DNA of 64,000 nucleotides from SXTU01 sp964496695. GTDB taxonomy: Bacteria; Verrucomicrobiota; Verrucomicrobiia; Limisphaerales; SXTU01. Below the pieces are notes generated by a model that made no database searches, was not told the DNA's origin, and saw only the letters and a list, made by a program, of their open reading frames with translations. How positions within the stretch are numbered: the stretch's first letter is position 1; each line of letters begins with the position of its first letter. The translations under genes and the position numbers were made by a program. The stretch spans positions 1 to 64,000 of the forward strand of contig CAZCBE010000007.1 in NCBI GenBank assembly GCA_964496695.1, in the 5' to 3' direction. Below, in pieces: positions 35,695 through 44,161 of this stretch.

Positions 35695-35803
35695 GGCTGC
35701 TGCGCTCGCGCGAGCATGGATGTCGCTCGGCACCACAGCCGGTGAAACTTCGACGGCGACAAGTCGCCTGCGGAAAGCGGTGACGAGTCACCGCACTCCA
35801 TGG
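35695..35803. repeat. Half copy of the GGAGTGCGG palindromic family
   Basis: GACGGCGACAAGTCGCCTGC and CCGCACTCCATGG match the right end of the element at 13684; a short CTCGCGCGAG palindrome is at its left. Confidence 0.75.
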
Positions 35804-35880
35804 CGCGCGTCCGGCGGACGAACGCGATGGATTGCCGCAGGCGTCTGGACTTGGCGGGCTTGTCTGCTCATCCTTGCGCC

Positions 35881-36294
35881 ATGAATTACTGGCTCGTGAA
35901 ATCAGAACCGGAGGCCTACTCGTGGGACAAGTTTGTGAAGGAGGGCGGCACGGCGTGGACAGGGGTGCGGAACTTCGCGGCGCGGCTGAACCTGCGGGCG
36001 ATGAAGCGCGGCGACCTCGTCTGCTTCTACCACAGCGTGACGGACAAGCAGGTCGTGGGCCTCGCGAAGGTGACGAAGGAGGCGTATCCGGACACGACGG
36101 CAGAAGAGGGTGAATGGTCCTGCGTGGACCTGGCACCGGTGAAGCCGCTGGTGAAGCCCGTGTCGCTCGAAACCATCAAGAGTGACGAGACGCTGAAGGG
36201 CATGCCGCTCGTGCGGCAGTCGCGGCTGTCGGTGTCGCCGCTGACGAAGGAGCAGTTTGCGCGGCTGCTGGCGCTGGGCGGGACGAAGGTGTGA
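35881..36294 (+). CDS. EVE domain-containing protein
   Basis: 137 residues. MNYWLVKSEPEAYSWDKF is the classic start of EVE (thymocyte nuclear protein 1-like) proteins, followed by GVRNFAARLNLRAMKRGDLVCFYHS and VVGLAKV. EVE domains resemble PUA/YTH folds and bind modified DNA bases in several defence and signalling contexts. Here it is a free-standing domain, as in many bacteria, and no restriction gene is near. It directly precedes the lipoprotein gene on the same strand. Confidence 0.92.
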   Translation: MNYWLVKSEPEAYSWDKFVKEGGTAWTGVRNFAARLNLRAMKRGDLVCFYHSVTDKQVVGLAKVTKEAYPDTTAEEGEWSCVDLAPVKPLVKPVSLETIKSDETLKGMPLVRQSRLSVSPLTKEQFARLLALGGTKV

Positions 36295-36325
36295 GCGTGG
36301 ATTTGAAATTGTGGCAGATTGGGGC

Positions 36326-37135
36326 ATGAACGGATGGGGCTGCGTTGCCGTGGTGCTGGCGGTGGTATGCTTTGCGACGGCTTGCGGGACGGTGCAGAAG
36401 GGGCGTTCATTTGCGCAAGCGGCCTGCCCCCTCACCCCGGCCCTCTCCCCCGATGGGGGAGAGGGAGAAGACTTGGCGGCAGGGGGCGGCTCGGGTGAAC
36501 GCGACGATCAAGATGCTCGCTTTGCTCGCGCCGACTCCGTCGGCAAATGGGGTTCGACGGAGTCTCACCCTGCCGGCAACGGTTTGACGGAGTCTCCCAC
36601 CGACTCTCAAACTGAGTCGGTGGGTGGTCCCGGCCGCCGGATGTTACCCCTCACCCCGGCCCTCTCCCCTCCTCCGAGGAAGGGAGAGGGAGGAGAGGCT
36701 GGCGCGGCGGGCGAGTCGGGGAAGGTGATGCAGAAGTGGAACCCGCTGTGGTGGTTAGGGAATGTGGATGATCCGGAGCCGCCCGACTGGTATCGGCCCG
36801 GCTCGGCGAACCGCCGCTGGCTCTGGCAACTGCGGAACCCGCTCCACAACTTCACCTTCTACGTCATCGGCATCGCGGACAAGCCGTTCAGCCGCACGGG
36901 CAGGTTTCCCGCCGCAGTCTTTGCACCGGAGGGCGGTTGGAACTGGGCGGTGGCCCGGCACAAGTGGGTGCGCCTGCCGTTTGTTTCCTACCATGGGAAA
37001 TGGGGGCGGTTTTACCTGGGCTGGCGGGAGCGCGGGAACTTTGGTGGCAAGGTGAACTTCGGAAAACTCCCTGCCCCAGAATCCAAACGCCAGACCCTAG
37101 ACCCTGCTCCCTCGGCATCCGCCGAAAAGAAGTGA
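36326..37135 (+). CDS. Lipoprotein-like protein with two in-frame repeat insertions
   Basis: About 269 residues from the ATG at 36326. A hydrophobic start ending in ATAC suggests a lipobox. Residues about 35-130 are encoded by two CCCTCTCCC hairpin repeats plus a GACTCCGTCG palindrome and read as LTPALSP-type filler. The rest (NPLWWLGNVDDPEPPDWYRP, RNPLHNFTFYVIGIADKPF, FVSYHGKWGRFYLGWRERGN) is a Trp-rich domain seen in hypothetical proteins. The frame is open throughout, so either it is real with inserted repeats or the true start is near 36720 (ATG at 36728). Function unknown. Confidence 0.6.
   Translation: MNGWGCVAVVLAVVCFATACGTVQKGRSFAQAACPLTPALSPDGGEGEDLAAGGGSGERDDQDARFARADSVGKWGSTESHPAGNGLTESPTDSQTESVGGPGRRMLPLTPALSPPPRKGEGGEAGAAGESGKVMQKWNPLWWLGNVDDPEPPDWYRPGSANRRWLWQLRNPLHNFTFYVIGIADKPFSRTGRFPAAVFAPEGGWNWAVARHKWVRLPFVSYHGKWGRFYLGWRERGNFGGKVNFGKLPAPESKRQTLDPAPSASAEKK
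36425..36700. repeat. Two CCCTCTCCC hairpins inside the lipoprotein-like gene
   Basis: CCCTCTCCCCCGATGGGGGA at 36440 and the hairpin CCTCCTCCGAGGAAGGGAGA at 36668, with a GACTCCGTCG/CGACGGAGTC palindrome (36533-36560) between them, all in coding frame. Confidence 0.8.
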
Positions 37136-37149
37136 GACTCCTCATGTCG

Positions 37150-37430
37150 TTTCCTAGGTTCTTCGCTGTTTTCGGTGGAACCGGGAGGCGGGCCGGAAAA
37201 TTCCAAGCTCCAAGTCCCAAGCGCCAAAGAAACTCCAAAGCCCAATTTCCAATGGTTCCGTGCGCCACGCCGCCAGCCCTTCCGTCTTGGTTCGGTCCGG
37301 CTGGCCCGTTCAGTGTCGGGCGACGCCGTCCGTTGAAATTTGGAGCTTGGAGTTTCTTTGGAGCTTGGAACTTGGAATTTGGAGCTTCGCCCGCTCTCCA
37401 TGCCACTGAAAACAGCGGAGAACCGTCTCC
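37150..37430. repeat. Long palindromic dispersed element (copy 3), about 280 bp
   Basis: Most complete copy. Outer ends GTTCTTCGCTGTTTTCGGTG and CACTGAAAACAGCGGAGAAC are inverted; arms carry CCAAGCTCCAAGTCCC and GAGCTTGGAACTTGG inverted; the centre (CGTCTTGGTTCGGTCCGGCT) is conserved with copy 2. It lies between convergent genes. Confidence 0.88.
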
Positions 37431-37436
37431 TACCTC

Positions 37437-37883
37437 CTACGACAATGGGACTTCGTGATACTCCAAGGCCCATTCCTGCATGTAGCGGACCTGGGTGGGG
37501 CGGATGCGATAGACGATGAGTTGCGGGTTGTCCAGGGAGCCGAGAAACTGCCGCATGAGCGGGTTGGCATCCCAGATTTCCTGGAGCAGCGGGCGCTCGG
37601 TGACGATCTCCGCGACGCCGGTGAGCCGCACCTGGTTGTGGGCGTCGTCCATGTAGCAGAGTTCGACCTTGGGGTTCGCGGCGATCTCGCCGGTCTTGTG
37701 GTAGAAACGAAGGTTCGCGACGAAGACGGTGAAGCCATCGGTGCGGACGGGGGACACGGGACGGACCCGGGGTTGGTCGCCATCCAGGCTGGCGAAGACG
37801 GGGAAGCGGTCGGCCTTGAGGACGGCGCGGGCGAGGTCGAGGAGTTCGCCGGGAGCGATGGGTTTGGGGACGGGCTTGGACAT
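37437..37883 (-). CDS. Pyridoxamine 5'-phosphate oxidase-like flavin-binding protein
   Basis: 148 residues from the ATG at 37883. ASLDGDQPRVRPVSPVRTDG, TVFVANLRFYHKTGEIAANP and VELCYMDD match the split-barrel PNPOx-like family that binds FMN or F420/heme. The family includes general stress protein 26-type proteins; vitamin B6 synthesis is not implied. It is short, monodomain. The opposite end faces a zinc-ribbon gene across a 120-bp gap with an inverted GCACTAAT/ATTAGTGC pair. Confidence 0.85.
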   Translation of the reverse strand: MSKPVPKPIAPGELLDLARAVLKADRFPVFASLDGDQPRVRPVSPVRTDGFTVFVANLRFYHKTGEIAANPKVELCYMDDAHNQVRLTGVAEIVTERPLLQEIWDANPLMRQFLGSLDNPQLIVYRIRPTQVRYMQEWALEYHEVPLS

Positions 37884-38005
37884 GGGCTGATCCCGAATTG
37901 AACCGCTAATGGACACTGACTGGCACTAATCCGAAAAGACTGTCGCTTCAATTCTCCGTCTTCATTAGTGCCGGTTAGCGCAGGTCAGTGGTTCACTCCT
38001 TCCGC

Positions 38006-38476
38006 TCAGGCCTTGTAATGGACGAGGACGCCGTATTCGGTGATGGGCGTGGTCGTCTCCTTGCCTTCGGCATCCTTTGCCTTGAGGTGGTGGGTGTATT
38101 GGATGCCGGTGAGGCTGACGATGTCGTCCTCGGGATGCTGGGCGAGGAAGTTGGACACGGCGTCGTCGAAGGTGTCCTTGCCATCTTTCGCATGTTCGTG
38201 GTGACGGAAGGTCTTCACGCGGAGCTTTTTGACGGTCTTGGCGGCGACATCCAGGGACTTGGAGGCGTTCTTGATGATCTTGGCCTCGGGGAAGTTGCCC
38301 TGGGGGATGATCGGGGCGCGCTCTTCCTCCTCGGCGGCGGCGCCACCACCGCCGCCGGGAGCGGGGATGATGAGCACTTCTTTGCAACCGGGACACTCGA
38401 TCTCCTGGCCGACGCCGGATTCATCAATGCTGAGTTCGAGGTTGCAGAAGGGGCAGTTGAAGGAGAATTCAGCCAT
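38006..38476 (-). CDS. Small zinc-ribbon protein of unknown function
   Basis: 156 residues from the ATG at 38476. N-terminal zinc ribbon with CPFC (Cys 8 and 11) and CPGC (27 and 30), then an acidic Gly-rich linker and a C-terminal domain (FPEAKIIKNASKSLDVAAKT, AVSNFLAQHPEDDIVSLTGI) with no recognised family. Two-Cys-pair ribbons of this kind are common in verrucomicrobial membrane and regulatory proteins. No neighbour helps. Confidence 0.78.
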   Translation of the reverse strand: MAEFSFNCPFCNLELSIDESGVGQEIECPGCKEVLIIPAPGGGGGAAAEEEERAPIIPQGNFPEAKIIKNASKSLDVAAKTVKKLRVKTFRHHEHAKDGKDTFDDAVSNFLAQHPEDDIVSLTGIQYTHHLKAKDAEGKETTTPITEYGVLVHYKA

Positions 38477-38877
38477 AACGCGCGAGAAGTTGGTTGCTGC
38501 GGGCGACGGTAAGCGCGGGCGCGCGGCCAATCTAGCGAAAAGTGCTACGGGGAATCGGGGAGGGACGGGAGAGCGGGGAGGAATGGGATGCGCGGTTCAT
38601 TTGCGTCACGCCAATGCGGGAAGGGGGGATGGCGGTGCGTGGGTGGGGGCGATGGCAGAGTTGAGGTTTCAAATTTCAGAAGGGGAAAACCACGAATGGA
38701 CACAAATGAACACGAATTTGGAGAGGGGGATGCTGGCACCGCAGGGGCGGAACGGGCGCAGAAGACTCAACCTTGGAATGTCGAACTGCGGACAACGGCG
38801 GGAGCGGGCATGACTCTGATTCGTAATGTCACCGGCAAGCACGAGGGGCGCATCCGCGCACTGCCCCCGAAAGCCGA

Positions 38878-38985
38878 CGGAGCGCGGGTCTGTGACCCGC
38901 AGCAACGTCCGTGGAGCCGTCCCGCTGGCTTGCACGAATGGCAACGGACAAGGGGGGCTGCTGCAGGTCGCAGACCCGCGCTCCG
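38878..38985. repeat. ~105-bp CGGGTCTGTGACCCGC element
   Basis: CGGAGCGCGGGTCTGTGACC at the left and GGTCGCAGACCCGCGCTCCG at the right, with an AATGGCAACGGACAAGG centre. A close relative at 59772-59872 keeps the same centre (AACGGCAACGGACGAGG). Confidence 0.85.
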
Positions 38986-39071
38986 GGGGCAGTGTCCAGA
39001 TACGCCCAAGCACGATGACGGGCACGCACGGGAGTTGACGCGCCGCGTGCCTTCCGTTTTCCTTTGGCCTC

Positions 39072-40400
39072 TTGAATTCCACCAGCCAGACGACGCCCGC
39101 CGGCTCGTTCTCCTCCCACCAGCGCGTGGTGCTTTGGGTGCTCTGGCTGACCTACGGTTCGTTTTATTTTTGCCGGAACAATCTCGGGGTCGCGCTGCCG
39201 GGCATCGGCAAGGAGCTGGGGCTCGACAAGAACCAGCTCGGCACGGTGCTTATGGCGTTGAAGCTGGCGTATGGCGTGGGGCAGTTCATCAACGGCCAGC
39301 TCGCCGAGCGGCTGCCGCCACGCAAACTGCTCGCACTGGGCCTGCTCGCGTCGGCGGGGCTGAACGTCGCGTTCGGTTTCGGCACGGCGCTCTACTTCCT
39401 CATCTTTGTCTGGGCCTGCAACGGCTACGTGCAGGCGCTCGGGTGGCCGCCGACGATGAAGGTGGGCGCGAACTGGTTTCCACCGCTCCAGCGCGGGCGG
39501 GCCATCGGTATCATCGGCACGGGCTACCAGCTTTGCGGGGCGCTGACGTTCGTGGTTGCCGGCTGGGCGGCGGAGAGATTCGGCTGGCGCGGCGCGCTCT
39601 ACGTGCCGGCGGGATTGCTGGTCGTGAGCGCGATTCACATGCTGGTGTTTCTCAAGGAGTCGCCGGAGGATGCGAACCTGGAGCCAAGCGCCGCGCATCC
39701 TTCACCGACGACGCCGAACTCCTTCCGCGAAAACCTCGCCACCACGCTCTCGAATCCGGCCCTGTGGTTTGTGGCCGTCGCGCTGTGTCTGCTGGACGCC
39801 TGCCGCTATGGCTTCACCGACTGGGGCGTGACGCACCTGAAGGAAGTGCAGGGCGCGAGCATAAGCTCCAGTGCGTTCAAATTCGCCGTGCTGCCCTTCG
39901 GCGGCATTGCGGGCGCGTATCTGTCCGGCTGGGCCACGGACCGCTACTTCGAGGGGCGGCGTGTGCCGGTTATCGCAGCGCTTCTGTTTGGACTGGGACT
40001 GCTGACGCTAGCTTACGACACAGTGATCCACTGGAATCTCGGGTTGGGTTCAACTCTCGTTGACCTAGGTTTTACCGTGCTCCACATCCAGTGGAACCTA
40101 GCTCCGCATGTAGCGATTCTGTTCTTCATCGGCTTCTGCATCTTTGGGCCGCAGGTGCTGCTGGTGGGCACGCTGCCCGTGGATCTCGCGCGACGCGGCA
40201 CGGCGGCGGCGGCGGCGGGTTTTGTGAACTTCATGGGCTACATGGGCGCGGCGGCGGGCGACAAGCTCACCGGCCACATCGCACAGGACCACGGCTGGCC
40301 GTTTGCGGTGAAGTTCTGGGCCGCGTGCGCCTTCGCGGGCGCGGTGGTCATTGCGTGCTTGTGGAAGGCGGAGGGGAAACGTGATGAGCCAGCAGCTTGA
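39072..40400 (+). CDS. MFS transporter, organophosphate:phosphate antiporter-like (GlpT/UhpT type)
   Basis: 442 residues, TTG start at 39072. Twelve hydrophobic segments. YGSFYFCRNNLGVALPGIGK, GQFINGQLAERLPPRKLL and GWPPTMKVGANWFPPLQRG match the OPA family that swaps glycerol-3-phosphate or hexose-phosphate with phosphate. Around residues 320-345 (DTVIHWNLGLGSTLVDLGFT) codon use is less GC-biased and the loop looks longer than usual, perhaps an inserted palindrome. Substrate unknown. Confidence 0.87.
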   Translation: MNSTSQTTPAGSFSSHQRVVLWVLWLTYGSFYFCRNNLGVALPGIGKELGLDKNQLGTVLMALKLAYGVGQFINGQLAERLPPRKLLALGLLASAGLNVAFGFGTALYFLIFVWACNGYVQALGWPPTMKVGANWFPPLQRGRAIGIIGTGYQLCGALTFVVAGWAAERFGWRGALYVPAGLLVVSAIHMLVFLKESPEDANLEPSAAHPSPTTPNSFRENLATTLSNPALWFVAVALCLLDACRYGFTDWGVTHLKEVQGASISSSAFKFAVLPFGGIAGAYLSGWATDRYFEGRRVPVIAALLFGLGLLTLAYDTVIHWNLGLGSTLVDLGFTVLHIQWNLAPHVAILFFIGFCIFGPQVLLVGTLPVDLARRGTAAAAAGFVNFMGYMGAAAGDKLTGHIAQDHGWPFAVKFWAACAFAGAVVIACLWKAEGKRDEPAA

Positions 40401-40435
40401 ATCGAACATCCCCATGGAGTCCAAATCCACCCTCT

Positions 40436-40576
40436 CATTAGCACCCGGCTTCAGCCGGGTGTATGACGCGAACGAGCGAGCAGCCGTTTCAACGGCTTCC
40501 CTCTCGTGACAAAAAGCGTTGAAACGGTTTCCCGCTTCGTCGGCACTGACACCCGGCTGAAGGCGGGTGCTAATGA
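40436..40576. repeat. ~140-bp ATTAGCACCCGGC element
   Basis: Ends CATTAGCACCCGGCTTCAGC and CGGGTGCTAATG are inverted; inside is a second pair GCCGTTTCAACGGC / GCGTTGAAACGG. Same organisation at 59909-60068. Confidence 0.88.
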
Positions 40577-40639
40577 AAATGGATTTGCGCTTCCCAACGA
40601 CTTGTCCGCCCGCTTTTATCTCCAGCCAGTTCACCACGA

Positions 40640-41401
40640 ATGAAAGCCATCATCATTGGGGCGGGGCGCGGGCGGCGTTTGATGCCGACCACGGCGGACT
40701 CGCCAAAGTGCTACGCCGAAGTGCAGGGCCAGCGCCTGCTCGACTGGGCGCTGCGGGCCTTTGCGGGCGCGGGCGTTACGGACATCTGCTTCATCGGCGG
40801 CTACCAGATTGACAAGGTGCGGCGCGATTACCCGCACTTCACCTTCCGCCACAACGCGGGCTGGGAGCACAACAACATCCTCGCCTCGCTCATGCACGCG
40901 GAGGACGTGATGGACGAGGGCTTCGTCTGCTGCTACTCGGACATCCTGTTCACCAGCGAGGTCATCCGCCGCGTGCTGGCGCACCCCGCCGACATCGCGC
41001 TCAGCGTGGACACGCGCTGGCTGGAACGCTACCAGCACCGCACCCAGCACCCGCCCGACGACGGCGAGAAGGTCACCGTGCAGAACGGCCAGGTCACGCG
41101 TGTGCATCGTGGCATCGTGCCCCACGAGGCGCATGGCGAATACACGGGCATCGCCAAGTTCACGCCGGCCGGGGCACAGCGGCTGCGCGAGCATTTCCAT
41201 CGGGTCCGCGCGAGCCACGCGGGCAAGCCGTGGCGCGAGGCGGCGGTGTTCGAGAAGGCGTATTTGATTCTGCTCTTTCAGGAGATGATCGAGGCCGGGA
41301 TTCCCTTCGCCCATGCCGACACGCCGGGGGACTACATGGAAGTGGACACGCAGGAAGATTTCGAACTGGCCCGCCGCAACTGGCGCGGCGAGGGCAAATG
41401 A
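40640..41401 (+). CDS. Nucleotidyltransferase (sugar/choline-phosphate nucleotidylyltransferase-like)
   Basis: 253 residues. MKAIIIGAGRGRRLMPTTAD and the Lys of SPKC form the nucleotide-binding loop of GT-A-type NTP transferases; CCYSDILF supplies the metal Asp and DYMEVDTQEDFELA the second acidic site. The family includes phosphocholine cytidylyltransferase and phosphosugar nucleotidyltransferases, so an activated sugar or alcohol for surface polymers is likely. Single gene, upstream of the MetE-like protein with a 160-bp gap of GACCAATG repeats. Confidence 0.87.
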   Translation: MKAIIIGAGRGRRLMPTTADSPKCYAEVQGQRLLDWALRAFAGAGVTDICFIGGYQIDKVRRDYPHFTFRHNAGWEHNNILASLMHAEDVMDEGFVCCYSDILFTSEVIRRVLAHPADIALSVDTRWLERYQHRTQHPPDDGEKVTVQNGQVTRVHRGIVPHEAHGEYTGIAKFTPAGAQRLREHFHRVRASHAGKPWREAAVFEKAYLILLFQEMIEAGIPFAHADTPGDYMEVDTQEDFELARRNWRGEGK

Positions 41402-41540
41402 CCAATGCTCAATGACCAATTCCATATGAATGCCCAAACCCGAATGCCCAATGGGCGAGCGAGGACGTCTGGCCTCTTGTGCAAAGCCCATTGGGGCATT
41501 GGTCATTCATTGGTCATTGGGAATCGGTCATTGGACATTT
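41402..41540. repeat. GACCAATG/CATTGGTC inverted repeats
   Basis: Imperfect copies of ACCAATGCTCAATGACC on the left and CATTGGTCATTCATTGGTC on the right form a palindromic region before the MetE-like gene. Confidence 0.65.
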
Positions 41541-41562
41541 TTCCACACCTTTCCCTGAACCT

Positions 41563-42624
41563 ATGAGCAAGCTTCTCTTCCCCACCTCCGTCGTTGGCTC
41601 GCTGCCGCGGCCCGCGTTTGTGCTCGATCTCATCAACGACCGGCCGCCGCTGCCGCCGGAGCGTTACCGCGCCGAGATGGAGGCGGCGGTGCGCTTTGCC
41701 GTGGCGATGCAGGAGCACGCGGGCATTGACGTCATCACCGACGGGGAGTGGTGGCGCAAGTCCTACATCGGCGTCATCGCCGAGCTGGCGCATGGCTTTG
41801 AGCTGGGCGCGCTGCCGGATGGCCGGCCCTTCACGCTGGTGGTGGACAAGCTGGCCCCGAAGACGCCGGGCTTCATCGCGAACGAGGTGACGTTTCTCAA
41901 GACCATTACCCAACGACTGATCAAATCCACGCTGCCGTCGCCGGCGCTGCTGGGCGAGCGCATGTGGAGCGCGGAGAAATCAGCCGGGGCGTATGCGAAC
42001 CGCAACGACTTCGTCCGCGCCTGTGTGCCCGTGCTGCGGCGCGAATTGGAACTCATCCGCGACGCCGGGGCGGACATCGCGCAGATTGACGATCCGCACC
42101 TCTGCCTGTTCGTGGACCCGGAGGTGCGCGCAAAGTATTCCGACCCGGAGGCGGCTGCCGCGTTCGCCGTGGACATGATCAATGAGGTCGTGAGCGGGGT
42201 GGACGGCATCAAGATCGCCGTGCATCTGTGCCGTCGCGCCGGCGGGCGGGCGCGCGGCGAAGTGGCGCATGGCGGCGGCTATGGCCCCATCATCCGGCAC
42301 CTTAACCGGCTGAAGGTTCATCATCTCACGATGGAGTTCACCAGTCCCAGCGCGGGTGACATGGCGGTGTTCAAGGAGCTGCGCGAGGATTTGGAGATCG
42401 GCCTGGGCTGCGTGGATGTGACGCCGGGGAAGATTGATTCGGCGGAAACCATCGCCGCGCGGGTGCGGCAGGCCCTGAAATTCCTGGCCCCTGAGCGCAT
42501 CACATTGAATCCAGACTGCGGCTTCGCCCCCGGCTCGGGCGCGGTGGTGAGCATTGACGAGGCCTACAAGAAGCTGTGCCACGAGGCGGAGGCCGCGCGG
42601 ATGCTGCGGGCGGAAGTCGCCTGA
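41563..42624 (+). CDS. MetE C-terminal-like (cobalamin-independent methionine synthase family) protein
   Basis: 353 residues from the ATG at 41563. VVGSLPRP, VITDGEWWRKSY, DDPHLCLF, IKIAVHLCRR and LNPDCGF match the C-terminal zinc methyltransferase barrel of MetE, alone (no N-terminal domain). The His and Cys of these motifs bind zinc. Such short forms transfer methyl groups between unknown donors and thiols and need not make methionine. The B12-dependent NrdJ in the window says nothing about its role. Start is the family start. Confidence 0.87.
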   Translation: MSKLLFPTSVVGSLPRPAFVLDLINDRPPLPPERYRAEMEAAVRFAVAMQEHAGIDVITDGEWWRKSYIGVIAELAHGFELGALPDGRPFTLVVDKLAPKTPGFIANEVTFLKTITQRLIKSTLPSPALLGERMWSAEKSAGAYANRNDFVRACVPVLRRELELIRDAGADIAQIDDPHLCLFVDPEVRAKYSDPEAAAAFAVDMINEVVSGVDGIKIAVHLCRRAGGRARGEVAHGGGYGPIIRHLNRLKVHHLTMEFTSPSAGDMAVFKELREDLEIGLGCVDVTPGKIDSAETIAARVRQALKFLAPERITLNPDCGFAPGSGAVVSIDEAYKKLCHEAEAARMLRAEVA

Positions 42625-42695
42625 CCACCGCCGCACATCGCTAGAATCCCGCGCGCTTGCTTTCCGTCTGAACCTCCGTTGAAATCGCACCACGC

Positions 42696-43796
42696 ATGAA
42701 ACTGACCACGTCTTTGTTTGCCGTCGCCGCGCTGAGCGCCGCGACTTCCTTTGCCGCCACCAAGCCTGACTTCGCCAAGGACATCGGTCCGGTGCTGGCG
42801 AAGAGCTGTCTGGAATGCCATGGCCCTGAGAAGCAGAAGGGCAAGCTGCGCCTCGACACCAAGGAAGCCGCCTTCAAGGGCGGCGACAGCGGCCTCGCGG
42901 GCATTGTGCCCGGCAAGTCCGCCGACAGCCGGCTCTACAAGGTCATCACGCTGCCCAAGGGCCACGACGACATCATGCCGCCCAAGGGCGAACCGCTCTC
43001 CAAGGCCACCACGGACCTGATCAAGGCGTGGATTGACGCCGGGGCGGAATGGCCCGCCGGCGTGAAGCTCGCCGCCGCGGGTGGCGCGGGTGAGAAGAAG
43101 GAGAACGACCTCGGCCCCGGGCCGAAGCCGACCGCCGCTGAGACCAAGGCCGTGGGCGAACTCGCCAAGGCTGGCATCACTGCGCGCGAGATCGCGCAGG
43201 GCAGCAACTGGCGCTACATCAACCTCCGCGTGGTGGGCAAGAAGTTCGACGCCAAGGTCTGGGACCAGATCAAGGATGTGGGTAACCTCATCGAACTCAA
43301 TGCCGCCGGAGTCGAGCTGGCGGATGCGGATCTGGCGAAGGTGGGCAAGCTCACGAACCTCCGTTCGCTCAACCTCGCGAACGCGACGGTGAAGGACGCG
43401 AGTCTCGCCGGGATCAAGGGCCTGGCCAACCTCACTTATCTGAACCTCGTCGGCACGCAGGTGACCGATGCCGGCCTCAAGCAGCTTGCCGGGCTGAAGA
43501 ACCTCAAGAGCGTTTATCTGTTCGAGTCCAAGGTCACGGACGCGGGCGTGGACGAGCTGAAGAAGGCGCTGCCCGGCGCCCGCATTGACAACGGCGCGGA
43601 CCTGAAGGCGTTCGCCGCCGCCACCGCCGCCAAAGCCGAAGCCGACAAGAAGGCGGAGGAGGCCAAGAAGGCCGCCGAGGCCGCCAAGAAGGATGAGAAG
43701 AAGGCCGACCCGGCCAAGCCCGATGACAAGAAAGCTGAGGACGCCAAGAAGGACGACGCCAAGAAGAAGGAAGACGCGAAGAAAAAGAAGAAGTAG
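42696..43796 (+). CDS. Secreted c-type cytochrome domain plus leucine-rich repeats
   Basis: 366 residues with a signal peptide. DFAKDIGPVLAKSCLECHGPE is the Planctomycete-type cytochrome c motif (heme site CLECH: Cys38, Cys41, His42), up to about 110. A linker follows, then four to five LRR-like units (LTNLRSLNLANATVKDASLA, LTYLNLVGTQVTDAGLKQLA) at about 190-290. The tail is a Lys/Ala-rich run ending in KKKKK. A clean terminator follows. Probably a surface or periplasmic electron-transfer and binding protein; partner unknown. Confidence 0.9.
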   Translation: MKLTTSLFAVAALSAATSFAATKPDFAKDIGPVLAKSCLECHGPEKQKGKLRLDTKEAAFKGGDSGLAGIVPGKSADSRLYKVITLPKGHDDIMPPKGEPLSKATTDLIKAWIDAGAEWPAGVKLAAAGGAGEKKENDLGPGPKPTAAETKAVGELAKAGITAREIAQGSNWRYINLRVVGKKFDAKVWDQIKDVGNLIELNAAGVELADADLAKVGKLTNLRSLNLANATVKDASLAGIKGLANLTYLNLVGTQVTDAGLKQLAGLKNLKSVYLFESKVTDAGVDELKKALPGARIDNGADLKAFAAATAAKAEADKKAEEAKKAAEAAKKDEKKADPAKPDDKKAEDAKKDDAKKKEDAKKKKK

Positions 43797-43826
43797 GCGG
43801 GTTCTGACTCTTCAACGATTACGCAG

Positions 43827-43858
43827 CGGGCCGGCGTTTGCCGGCCCGTTTGCTTTGC
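43827..43858 (+). terminator. Intrinsic terminator
   Basis: CGGGCCGGC and GCCGGCCCG form a 9-bp stem with a GTTT loop, followed by TTTGCTTTG. Follows the cytochrome-LRR gene. Confidence 0.7.
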
Positions 43859-43975
43859 TGCCCCTGTGGTGGCAGGCGTCCCGCCTGCTGCCCGGATGGG
43901 GAGAAGAAGTTGCTTGGCGCTTCAACCCGAACTCCGTCTAAAACAGAGAGCATCGGAAACACGACGGCAGCGGGC

Positions 43976-44073
43976 GGAGCGCGGCGTTCACGCCGCAGAA
44001 GGCCGCGCCTGAAAAAGTGCGCTCGAATCACCCCTGATTTGCTCCCGTTTCTGCGGCCTGAAGGCCGCGCTCC
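43976..44073. repeat. ~100-bp GGCGTTCACGCCGCAGAA element
   Basis: GGAGCGCGGCGTTCACGCCG at the left and TTTCTGCGGCCTGAAGGCCG at the right. Other copies: 53126-53160 (half), 53337-53440, 56308-56340 (half). A small GGACGCCCGGCGCTAC repeat follows at about 44115-44160. Confidence 0.8.
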
Positions 44074-44161
44074 TCGCCGTGAGGGCTCAACCTGCTGTTT
44101 CGCCAAGTCCGCCGGGCGGGACGCCCGGCGCTACGGCAGGCGAGGACGCCTGCCGCCGCCG

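Noticed and set aside
38588..40063. Long frame overlapping the MFS transporter in another frame
   Set aside because: The transporter frame has a full set of membrane helices and family motifs; this one starts in palindromic repeat.
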